Assembly: GCF_001563475.1 (NCBI RefSeq)
Contig: NZ_LPUT01000012.1
Span: 186,001 to 250,000, forward strand
Reading direction: 5' to 3'
Length of the DNA: 64,000 nt
Origin: Sporosarcina sp. HYO08
Lineage (GTDB): Bacteria; Bacillota; Bacilli; Bacillales_A; Planococcaceae
Part shown: in pieces, positions 42,801-49,923 of the stretch
How positions within the stretch are numbered: position 1 is the stretch's first letter
Layout of the letters: each line of letters opens with the position of its first letter
Position numbers and translations under genes: made by a program
The notes under the pieces: model-generated
Databases searched by the model: none
What the model was told of the DNA's origin: nothing
What the model saw: only the letters and a program-made list of their open reading frames with translations

Positions 42801-43756
42801 TTCCTGGACATTTACTCGCGATTGCGATCGGATTCATGCTCGATCGCATTATAGGGGATCCACAGCATTGGCCGCATCCTGTTCGCTGGATTGGTACATT
42901 CATTTCAACAGTAACAAGCCGCTTAAATAAAGGCAGATTCCGTTTTTGGAAAGGTGCTTATACTTTTTTTCTGACGATCGGCATCGTCTTCGTAGTGGCT
43001 TTAGTTATTGTCACTGTTGCTTACCGATTGCATTTCTTTGTTGGCGTAGCCGCAGAAAGTATTTTAATCGCAATTGGATTAGCGCAAAAAAGTCTTCGTG
43101 ATGCCGCGGTTGACGTTTACCGCCCCCTTGCGACTGACGATCTTGAAGAAGCGCGAACGAAACTTTCTTGGATTGTCGGCAGAGATACAGAACGGTTGAA
43201 TGAAAGTGAAATTGCGAGAGGGACGATCGAAACAGTTTCAGAAAACATAGCGGATGGCATTACATCGCCATTATTTTGGGCTTTTTTACTCGGCGCACCG
43301 GGGTTGTGGCTCTATAAAACGGTCAATACATTGGATTCAATGATCGGTTATAAAGACGAACGCTACACTGAATTTGGTGCATTCTCCGCAAAGGTGGATG
43401 ATGTTCTCAACTATATTCCAGCCCGGATGACAGGATTGTTCATTTTATTCTTTACGAAGAATGAAGTAAGAATTCCGCTTCGGCAAAGATTTTCCGGGTG
43501 GAAACAAGATGCCCGCAAACATCCAAGTCCAAATAGTGGCTATTTGGAAGCGGCGACTGCTTGGCAGCTCGGGGTTACATTGGGCGGGCAAAATACATAT
43601 CGCGGCGTTGTGTCTAACCGTCCTCAAATGGGACCAGGCATCACGCCGCTTCGCGCAAGCCATATTCAGCTAGTCATTCAACAAATGACGATTGCTTCAT
43701 TTACTTTTTGGCTCATTATGACAATGATTGGAGTGCTCATTTATGCGACTGCCTGA
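42797..43756 (+). CDS. cbiB: Adenosylcobinamide-phosphate synthase
   Basis: The 319-residue membrane enzyme joins adenosylcobyric acid to aminopropanol phosphate. Signatures: GFMLDRIIGDPQHWPHPVRWIGTFI at the N-terminus, LSWIVGRDTERLNESEIARGTIETVSENIADGITSPLFWA, and TVNTLDSMIGYKDERYTEFGAFSAKVDDVLNYIPAR. It takes the CbiZ product and the CobD product as substrates. The start overlaps the previous stop (ATGA). Confidence 0.95.
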   Translation: MIPGHLLAIAIGFMLDRIIGDPQHWPHPVRWIGTFISTVTSRLNKGRFRFWKGAYTFFLTIGIVFVVALVIVTVAYRLHFFVGVAAESILIAIGLAQKSLRDAAVDVYRPLATDDLEEARTKLSWIVGRDTERLNESEIARGTIETVSENIADGITSPLFWAFLLGAPGLWLYKTVNTLDSMIGYKDERYTEFGAFSAKVDDVLNYIPARMTGLFILFFTKNEVRIPLRQRFSGWKQDARKHPSPNSGYLEAATAWQLGVTLGGQNTYRGVVSNRPQMGPGITPLRASHIQLVIQQMTIASFTFWLIMTMIGVLIYATA

Positions 43757-44822
43757 ACACGGGGCAAACCCTCATCACGTTTATGAAAAGCTTGGGCTGA
43801 CAACGCCTGATCGCCTCATTGACTTGAGCGAAAACTGCAATCCAGCCGGGCCTCCGTTTTCCGTTTTAAAAGCATGGCATGAACTTGTGCATGACATTCA
43901 GATGTACCCAGACCCAAATGGCGAGCCATTTATAACGGCCGCTTCGGATTACCATGAACTTCCAAAAAGCTATCTGTTTGCCGGCAACGGGGCTGCTGAA
44001 TTGCTTGCGCTCATGGCCGAACGATATCGGGGAAAGCGCGCGGTCCTTGTCCATCCAACATTTTCGGAGTATGAACGAACACTATTAGCGAAAGATGTAT
44101 CCATTACACATATCGTCGCTTCCGAAACGAATGGCTTTCAATTACCGGTGGGAAAAATCATCGATGCCATGCAGGAAGCGGATGTTCTCTATTTATGCAC
44201 GCCAAATAATCCGACTGGGATTATGCCGTCTAGGGATGAATTGTTGCAAGTCATTCGTTATGGAGAAAAAGTGAATTGTGACATCGTGCTGGATGAGGCA
44301 TTTATTGATTTTGTGGATGAATTGCTTTCTTTCATTCCTGAGATTGTCCATTATCCACATGTCATCGTTGTGCGTTCTATGACGAAAATGTATGCTATTC
44401 CGGGGCTCCGGCTAGGTTATGTCGCTGCCGATCCGTCGATTATCCAAGAAATCCGTACGGTTGTGCCGCATTGGAATATCAACGGACTTGCAGCAAAGAT
44501 TGGCGCGATCTGTTTTCAAGAAGACGAATACCGTCAAACTGCCATGCGACATGCGGATAATGAACGCCAAAAACTTAAAAAGCAGTTGAATGATTTAGGC
44601 TTTATATTCACCGATTCGGTAACGAATTATGTAGCGTTCACAACAGGATCAGTAGAACGTACGACAAAACTTTACACCGATTTGCTTACCCGCGGAATCA
44701 TCTTGCGTCACTCCAAAAATTTTCGCGGGATGGATGGAAGATGGCTACGGGTCGGTGTGAAAAACGAAGCCGACATGCAAGTTTTTATGGAGGAATTATC
44801 GAAGTGGAAAGCGGAAAACTGA
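43743..44822 (+). CDS. cobD: L-threonine-O-3-phosphate decarboxylase
   Basis: The 359-residue aminotransferase-fold PLP enzyme makes (R)-1-aminopropan-2-yl phosphate for the nucleotide loop. It begins HGANPHHVYEK, has LIDLSENCNPAGPP, YLCTPNNPTGIMPSRDEL, DEAFIDF and the Schiff-base Lys in VRSMTKMYAIPGLRLGY. The family resembles HisC, but the neighbours settle the role. Start ATG 43743 lies 7 nt after TTGGAGTG and overlaps cbiB by 14 nt. Confidence 0.93.
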   Translation: MRLPEHGANPHHVYEKLGLTTPDRLIDLSENCNPAGPPFSVLKAWHELVHDIQMYPDPNGEPFITAASDYHELPKSYLFAGNGAAELLALMAERYRGKRAVLVHPTFSEYERTLLAKDVSITHIVASETNGFQLPVGKIIDAMQEADVLYLCTPNNPTGIMPSRDELLQVIRYGEKVNCDIVLDEAFIDFVDELLSFIPEIVHYPHVIVVRSMTKMYAIPGLRLGYVAADPSIIQEIRTVVPHWNINGLAAKIGAICFQEDEYRQTAMRHADNERQKLKKQLNDLGFIFTDSVTNYVAFTTGSVERTTKLYTDLLTRGIILRHSKNFRGMDGRWLRVGVKNEADMQVFMEELSKWKAEN

Positions 44823-45385
44823 CCTTCATAAGCGGCGGTGTTCGAAGTGGGAAAAGCGCCTACGCCGAAAAGTTGCTCGTCAATGAAGCCCGAAAAAACG
44901 GCCATCGCCTTGTTTATATTGCTTCTGGCGTATCGACAGACGAAGAAATGCAAAAGCGCATTGAAAAGCATCAACAGGACCGGGCAGTCGAACAGTGGAT
45001 AACAATTGAGCAACCGATTCAATTGGAAAAAGTATTGCCGTTCATCCAACGGGGGGATTGTGTTTTATGGGATTGCTTAACGACTTGGCTTGCGAACGAA
45101 ATGTATGCCGGTTGGGAAGTCGGCAAGCCATGCATTGAGCAGCCTCACTGCTTCGATCGGAAAGTGGAAAGGCTTTTCGAAACGATCGAAGAAATACAGC
45201 GAATTGCCGCGCATTTTGTCATCGTTTCAAACGAAGTATTAAATGACTGGCCGATGTATGATGCAAGTATGGAAAAGTTTTTGGCGTGGATTGGAAAGCT
45301 TCATCAATCTCTTGTGACAAAAGCCAATACCGCGATTGAAATGAATTACGGCATCGCGACAATGTGGAAAGAGGAAAAATTATGA
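44804..45385 (+). CDS. cobU: CobU-type adenosylcobinamide kinase/guanylyltransferase, first copy
   Basis: The 193-residue protein has an intact P-loop, ISGGVRSGKS (residues 9-18), the GMP-accepting His56 region EEMQKRIEKHQQDR, WITIEQP and WDCLTTWLANEM. The C-terminal part is unusual. After VSNEV the family pattern GxGIVP...RxFRDxxGRxNQ is replaced by LNDWPMYDASMEKFLAWIGK. It would phosphorylate and guanylate adenosylcobinamide. A second, complementary CobU-like gene lies at 47488. GTG 44804 lies 10 nt after GGAGG. Confidence 0.85.
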   Translation: MESGKLTFISGGVRSGKSAYAEKLLVNEARKNGHRLVYIASGVSTDEEMQKRIEKHQQDRAVEQWITIEQPIQLEKVLPFIQRGDCVLWDCLTTWLANEMYAGWEVGKPCIEQPHCFDRKVERLFETIEEIQRIAAHFVIVSNEVLNDWPMYDASMEKFLAWIGKLHQSLVTKANTAIEMNYGIATMWKEEKL

Positions 45386-46212
45386 ATGGGCTTATTGTGC
45401 TTGGCACTGCATCAGACGCGGGAAAGACGATGATTTGTACCGCTTTATGCCGCATATTATCCGATGAAGGCATTCGCGTAACACCTTTTAAATCTCAAAA
45501 TATGTCTCCATTTTCTATCACACTAGCTGATGAACATGTCATGAGCCGTGCACAAATGATTCAAGCACTAGCGGCTCGAACGGAACCGATCATCGAAATG
45601 AATCCCATTCTTCTCAAACCATCAGCGTATATGAAATCCGAAGTGTTTATGCTCGGGAAAAGACTCGCGATGGTAGAAGGAAAGGAATATCGTGATCATT
45701 ATTACGAGCGTGGGATTGAAGCAATTCAAACATCGCTTTCACAACTTAAGAAATTATACGACACAATTATCATTGAAGGGGCTGGCAGTCCGGCCGAAGT
45801 GAATTTGAATGACCGGGACCTTACGAATATGCGAGTTGCTGAAATCGCAAATGTGCCCGCTATATTAGTGGCGGATATAGATCGGGGCGGTGCGATTGCT
45901 TCCATCGTTGGCACACTAGAGCTATTGCCAACAGAACATCGGGCTAGAGTGAAAGCCATTATTATTAATAAATTCCACGGAGATATCGCCTTTTTTCAAG
46001 CGGGTATTGACTTTATTGAACAATACACAGGAATACCCGTTGCGGGTGTCATTCCATATAAGGTAGACCACGGCATCGAAGAAGAGGATGCGAATCGTCC
46101 ATTGATGGCTGCACCGGATGGGGTGGATGTGTTTGATGAGTGGGCGGCGCATGTGAAAGCTCATCTTGATTGGCCGCTGATGCAATCGATTATTACGGGG
46201 CAAAGAGCATGA
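45382..46212 (+). CDS. Short CobQ-like protein lacking the glutaminase domain
   Basis: The 276-residue protein matches the N-terminal, dethiobiotin-synthetase-like ATPase domain of cobyric acid synthase: LGTASDAGKTMICTALCRILS, TPFKSQNMSPFSI, the EMNPILLKP stretch, IIIEGAGSPAEVNLNDRDLTNMRVAE and ADIDRGGAIASIVGTLELL. Full CobQ has about 490-510 residues with a C-terminal class I GATase domain. Here the protein stops and cobS begins 4 nt earlier, so that domain is absent. It may use ammonia, or act otherwise in corrinoid salvage. Start ATG 45382 overlaps the cobU stop. Confidence 0.82.
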   Translation: MNGLIVLGTASDAGKTMICTALCRILSDEGIRVTPFKSQNMSPFSITLADEHVMSRAQMIQALAARTEPIIEMNPILLKPSAYMKSEVFMLGKRLAMVEGKEYRDHYYERGIEAIQTSLSQLKKLYDTIIIEGAGSPAEVNLNDRDLTNMRVAEIANVPAILVADIDRGGAIASIVGTLELLPTEHRARVKAIIINKFHGDIAFFQAGIDFIEQYTGIPVAGVIPYKVDHGIEEEDANRPLMAAPDGVDVFDEWAAHVKAHLDWPLMQSIITGQRA

Positions 46213-46970
46213 ATGGACTACTGCTTGCGATACAGTTTTTCACGGTTATTCCAGTGAACAAGGAACTGCCGCTCGGACGGAAGAACGTTACGATGATGTA
46301 TGGTTCATTGCCGTTCATTGGCGCTTTCATCGGGCTTGGCATGTACAGTGTGCTAGCACTCACTTTCAACGTTGCAGGTTTCGGTTTCTTTCTTGCGGCA
46401 GTGCTCATCACGTTGACGGGTGTTTTGCTGACAGGCGGGTTACATCTGGATGGACTTGCAGATACATCAGATGCATTTTTCTCTTACCGCGATCGTCAAA
46501 AACGGCTTGAAATACTGGAAGATCCCCGCATCGGTGCATTTGGAACGATGGCAGTCGTTTTATTTCTTCTATTGAAAGTTGCACTGTTCCAGGAATTGAT
46601 TCAACGCGGGGGCGATTTGATCGTTCTGTTTGTGACAATCCCTATTTTGGCCCGGGCAAGTATGAATATTGTGATGGCCACAACTCGTTCTGCTAAAGAC
46701 AAAGGACTGGTGCATTATTTTAAAGAACAAACGAATACGTATATACTATTAGCTTTTTCATTTGCAGTTGGATTCATTACGTTATTCGTCATAGGGTTCT
46801 TCATTGGCAACTTTTTGGCGCTCATTATTTTACTTGTAATAAGTGCAGGTGTTTTGTTGTTTCGGAGCTGGTCATTCAGGCATTTTGGCGGTATAACAGG
46901 GGACCTGTGCGGTGCATTGATCGAAGGAATGGAGGCGGTATTATGGCTCGTTGCTTTGTTTTGTATGTGA
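46209..46970 (+). CDS. cobS: Adenosylcobinamide-GDP ribazoletransferase
   Basis: The 253-residue membrane protein has about 6-7 helices and the conserved acidic motif GGLHLDGLADTSDAFFSYRDRQKRLEILEDPRIGAFGTMA. It joins adenosylcobinamide-GDP to alpha-ribazole (phosphate), the last assembly step. FGGITGDLCGALIEGMEAV near the end is also typical. The ATG overlaps the previous stop. Confidence 0.95.
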   Translation: MNGLLLAIQFFTVIPVNKELPLGRKNVTMMYGSLPFIGAFIGLGMYSVLALTFNVAGFGFFLAAVLITLTGVLLTGGLHLDGLADTSDAFFSYRDRQKRLEILEDPRIGAFGTMAVVLFLLLKVALFQELIQRGGDLIVLFVTIPILARASMNIVMATTRSAKDKGLVHYFKEQTNTYILLAFSFAVGFITLFVIGFFIGNFLALIILLVISAGVLLFRSWSFRHFGGITGDLCGALIEGMEAVLWLVALFCM

Positions 46971-47548
46971 TTAGGCACTTGCCGACATCGGGCAATGAAC
47001 AAAAAAAATATATTGGTTGGACGAATGAACCGATGATTCCGACCCAAAGAATGTTGGGTAGCTTTCCGTTTAAGCCCAGCTCGGTCTATTGCAGTGACCT
47101 AATACGTGCGAAAGAAACCGCTGCACTTTATTTTCCTGAAAGAGAATATTTGCCTAATGCAGCATTTCGAGAATGTCATTTTGGAGATTTTGAAGGAAAA
47201 ACCTATGCGGATCTTGAAAATGATCAAGACTATCGCAATTGGATTGAAGATCCTTTGACGTATACGCCAAGGGGCGGGGAGAGTTTAGAAGCCGTTCGAA
47301 TACGCGTATTGCAAGCATTAAAATTGTTGCCGGGTGGCGCGGCGCTTGTCACGCATGGCGGTCCGATACGGATCATTCTTTCAACATTTTCTAAAGATCA
47401 AAAAAACTTTTGGTCTTGGCATGTGCCGCATGGCTCTGTCTGGAAACTGACGTGGCAAAACGAACAGGCATTTGAGGAGGGAGAGCAATGCACGTCTATA
47501 TCGGCGGTGCCCATAACGGAAAACGGCAATACGTCAAAAATAGGTTGA
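46943..47548 (+). CDS. cobC: Histidine phosphatase, alpha-ribazole phosphatase type
   Basis: The 201-residue phosphoglycerate-mutase-like protein has the phosphoacceptor His in VIRHLPTSGNEQKKYIGWT (RHG altered to RHL), SSVYCSDLIRAKETAALYF, AAFRECHFGDFEGKTYADL and the second His in ALVTHGGPIRIIL. In this operon it should remove phosphate from alpha-ribazole-P or adenosylcobalamin phosphate. It overlaps cobS by 28 nt, and GGAGGCGG precedes ATG 46943. Confidence 0.88.
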   Translation: MARCFVLYVIRHLPTSGNEQKKYIGWTNEPMIPTQRMLGSFPFKPSSVYCSDLIRAKETAALYFPEREYLPNAAFRECHFGDFEGKTYADLENDQDYRNWIEDPLTYTPRGGESLEAVRIRVLQALKLLPGGAALVTHGGPIRIILSTFSKDQKNFWSWHVPHGSVWKLTWQNEQAFEEGEQCTSISAVPITENGNTSKIG

Positions 47549-47907
47549 TCGAAAGCGGAAACAAAACTTCGTATTGGATGTCGGGGATAGAACTATTTGA
47601 AACATTTCGTGCGGACAATATTCCACGTGGAACAATTGTTGTCTATGATGTGGAAAAGGGAATCGCGCAAACAGATTTATCGGAAGAGGAATTATTGAAA
47701 AAAGCGAGTGGAGTAATGAAACATCCTGACGTCATTTTCATTTTAACGGACATTGGGCGCGGCATTGTTCCGATGGAAGCTGAACAACGAGAATTGCGTG
47801 ATCGATGCGGCAGGCTGTATCAAATGCTTATGTCCCAGGCGGATGATGTTACACAAATATGGTACGGGCTTGCAAAATCATTAAAGAAAAGGGGAGAAAT
47901 ACAATGA
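47488..47907 (+). CDS. Second CobU-like protein with a degenerate P-loop
   Basis: The 139-residue protein starts MHVYIGGAHNGKRQYV, where the CobU P-loop GGxxSGKS has lost its Ser/Thr, and it lacks the GMP-accepting His segment. Yet its C-terminal half keeps the CobU signature that the first copy lost: LTDIGRGIVPMEAEQRELRD, then CGRLYQMLMSQADDV. Each copy thus retains what the other lacks. It may be an accessory or hetero-oligomeric partner of CobU. It overlaps cobC by 61 nt and the adenosyltransferase gene by ATGA. Confidence 0.78.
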   Translation: MHVYIGGAHNGKRQYVKNRLIESGNKTSYWMSGIELFETFRADNIPRGTIVVYDVEKGIAQTDLSEEELLKKASGVMKHPDVIFILTDIGRGIVPMEAEQRELRDRCGRLYQMLMSQADDVTQIWYGLAKSLKKRGEIQ

Positions 47908-48494
47908 AAATTTATACGAAAACAGGAGATAAAGGAAAGACAGCGTTAATTGGCGGACGAGTTGACAAAGATCATGTGCGTGTAGAGGCTTACGGAACGA
48001 TGGACGAATTAAATTCATTTGTCGGAAAGGCAATGACCGAGTTGGATGAAGTGCTTTTTAAAGACATTCTCTTTGACTTGGAAGCGATTCAAAATGAATT
48101 ATTTGACGGTGGAACAGATCTAGCCAATGTGATGAAAGAGCGCCATTATAAATTGTCCGAAGAACCAATTGAAGTACTTGAAAAGCGAATCGACAAATTG
48201 ATGGAAGAAGCGCCGCCGCTAGAACGCTTCATATTGCCGGGAGGCTCTACTGCATCCGCAACGCTTCATATCGCACGCACTGTCGCAAGACGGGCAGAAC
48301 GTCAAACGGTTACATTGATGAAAGTGGAAGAGAATGTACCTGCAACGGTTCAAAAGTATTTAAACCGTCTTTCAGATTATTTTTTTGTTGCGGCGCGCAT
48401 CGTCAATAAACGACTAAATGTACCTGATAACGAATACGTTCGGAGTGCGAAAGTGTTCCGGACAGATGATAAAAGTAAAAAGTCGGGTGAATAA
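47904..48494 (+). CDS. pduO: Cob(I)alamin adenosyltransferase, PduO type
   Basis: The 196-residue protein forms the Co-C bond of adenosylcobalamin with ATP. It begins MKIYTKTGDKGKTALIGGRVDKDHVRVEAYGT (ATP-binding N-terminus) and has the active-site helices FILPGGSTASATLHIARTVARRAER and YLNRLSDYFFVAARIVNKR. It supplies the AdoCbl needed by IcmF nearby. AGGGGAG precedes ATG 47904; a longer frame lies within the previous gene. Confidence 0.95.
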   Translation: MKIYTKTGDKGKTALIGGRVDKDHVRVEAYGTMDELNSFVGKAMTELDEVLFKDILFDLEAIQNELFDGGTDLANVMKERHYKLSEEPIEVLEKRIDKLMEEAPPLERFILPGGSTASATLHIARTVARRAERQTVTLMKVEENVPATVQKYLNRLSDYFFVAARIVNKRLNVPDNEYVRSAKVFRTDDKSKKSGE

Positions 48495-48497
48495 TGG

Positions 48498-48986
48498 ATG
48501 TCCATTAAAAAGTTAACAGTAACCGCTTTTTTTGCAGCACTTTGTGCGGTCAGCGGTTTTATCAAAATTCCTTCTGGCTTTGGAGGTTCTTTGGCACTTG
48601 ATACGGTTCCGGCACTTGTATCTGCTGCCTTCCTTCCGCCGGTATTTTCGGGACTTGCGTCGTTACTTGGCCATACAGCATCTGCCTTGTATGCCGGGTT
48701 CCCATTGGGGCCTTTTCATCTATTAATTGCGCTTGAAATGTTTGTCATTGTGATGTTTTTTGCCCGCCTGCACCGTAAGGGATATCATCTGTTGAAATGG
48801 ATATTTTTTGTTGCGGCGAACGGAATATTGGCACCATTGCCGTTTTATTTCCTTATTTCGCCTGCTTTTTTCTTCGGCGCATTGCCATTTTTGGTCATGG
48901 CTGCGGCTTTGAATGCAATCATTGCCGCTTTTGTGTTACCAGCCCTACGAAATGTCTTGCCTGATCGCCTAGGATTCACCCGATGA
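48498..48986 (+). CDS. cblT: ECF transporter S component, probable alpha-ribazole transporter CblT
   Basis: The 162-residue protein has five or six membrane helices and the S-component opening TVTAFFAALCAVSGFIKIP, followed by LALDTVPALVSAAFLPPVFSGLASLLGHTASALYAGFP. It needs the general ECF energising module, which is not in the window. Directly followed by a CblS-type kinase (ATGA overlap), it matches the cblT-cblS pair known from Listeria and Geobacillus. The identification rests on context more than on motif. Confidence 0.8.
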   Translation: MSIKKLTVTAFFAALCAVSGFIKIPSGFGGSLALDTVPALVSAAFLPPVFSGLASLLGHTASALYAGFPLGPFHLLIALEMFVIVMFFARLHRKGYHLLKWIFFVAANGILAPLPFYFLISPAFFFGALPFLVMAAALNAIIAAFVLPALRNVLPDRLGFTR

Positions 48987-49672
48987 GAAATGCAATCGAT
49001 CTTGGTAGTGGATTCATCGCAACGACTGATAATTCAGGGGGGATCGGCGAAAAAACAGACGATATTGTACATGTAACCGATGAAATTACCGCGCAGTTTG
49101 CCACCCGCGTTGCGCTTTTAGAACAATGGGCGGCGGGGGCTGAACCGATTTCCATACTGATTCATAATTTTAGTGGAAAAGGGAGTTGGCCGAAATACGT
49201 AGGAGGCGTGACAAAAGTTTTTGAAGAGGCGGGTTTGGGCGTGCCGTCGATTAGTGGCAGTACAGAAACGAATATGTCCCTCCTTCAGTCGGCTCTCGCT
49301 GTCACGATCATTGGTAGGCAAAGCGCGTTGCAGGCACCTGAAAATAGTGAACTCCATTGGTTTACATATGGGGTGCCGCTTGTAGGAGAAGAAGTCCTAA
49401 CGCGTTCACGGGACATTGCCTCGCTCAGAAAAATTAAAGCTGCATTGGATGTCGGCATTATTCAAAAAATGTGGCCGATCGGTTCGGGTGGCATCAAATG
49501 GGAAGCGCAGAAGATGCTTGGGGAAAGTCAACTAACGATTGAATCACCATTAAACGTCACCACATCCGGAGGTCCCGCAACTGTTGTCCTTCTTGGGATG
49601 GCTTCCCCCGATATTAAAACTGCAAAAGAGCTATTCAACACCAATTTTCATGAAATAAAGATGTATGATTAG
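48983..49672 (+). CDS. cblS: Alpha-ribazole kinase CblS
   Basis: The 229-residue protein has an AIR synthase/ThiL-like layout: DLGSGFIATTDNSGGIGEKTDD at the start (the ATP-binding Asp-rich part), TNMSLLQSALAVTIIG, DIASLRKIKAALDVGIIQKMWPIGSGGIKWEA and TTSGGPATVVLLG. Such proteins phosphorylate alpha-ribazole so that cells without CobT can still build the lower ligand. No cobT gene is in the window, in line with this salvage route. It ends the cobalamin operon. Confidence 0.85.
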   Translation: MRNAIDLGSGFIATTDNSGGIGEKTDDIVHVTDEITAQFATRVALLEQWAAGAEPISILIHNFSGKGSWPKYVGGVTKVFEEAGLGVPSISGSTETNMSLLQSALAVTIIGRQSALQAPENSELHWFTYGVPLVGEEVLTRSRDIASLRKIKAALDVGIIQKMWPIGSGGIKWEAQKMLGESQLTIESPLNVTTSGGPATVVLLGMASPDIKTAKELFNTNFHEIKMYD

Positions 49673-49697
49673 CCTGCAAATCACTTGCAGGTTTTTT
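49673..49697 (+). terminator. Terminator of the cobalamin operon
   Basis: CCTGCAA and TTGCAGG pair around ATCAC, with a six-T run. Confidence 0.85.
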
Positions 49698-49700
49698 GTG

Positions 49701-49730
49701 TTGACATGAAATTCCCCTTTTTTCTATATA
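49701..49730 (+). promoter_or_regulatory. Distal candidate promoter upstream of fadF
   Basis: TTGACA (49701-49706) with TATATA (49725-49730) and an 18-nt spacer. It lies 190 nt before fadF, just after the preceding terminator. Confidence 0.45.
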
Positions 49731-49818
49731 CATAGTAGTGCAATGAGTATGTCAGCGCCGTATCGTCTCAAGTGGGCCTATTGATCGGCGGAGAAATCTA
49801 AACTGCCTAAATACGCTG

Positions 49819-49847
49819 TTGACTGAATGCTCACTCAGTATTAAACT
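49819..49847 (+). promoter_or_regulatory. fadF promoter with embedded TetR/FadR-type operator
   Basis: TTGACT (49819-49824) and TAAACT (49842-49847) have a 17-nt spacer. The spacer and -35 edge contain ACTGAATGCTCACTCAGT (49822-49839), a dyad with ends ACTGA/TCAGT and core TGAATG..CACTCA. This resembles FadR sites of Bacillales and would allow repression by steric block. The remaining upstream DNA in 49673-49923 shows only the distal promoter. Confidence 0.65.
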
Positions 49848-49923
49848 TGTGGTAAATGGCCAATTGTTCTGAAAAGTTGGACTACTAGGTTCTATAGTTT
49901 AAAACAGGAGGGGGAGAGGGCAG

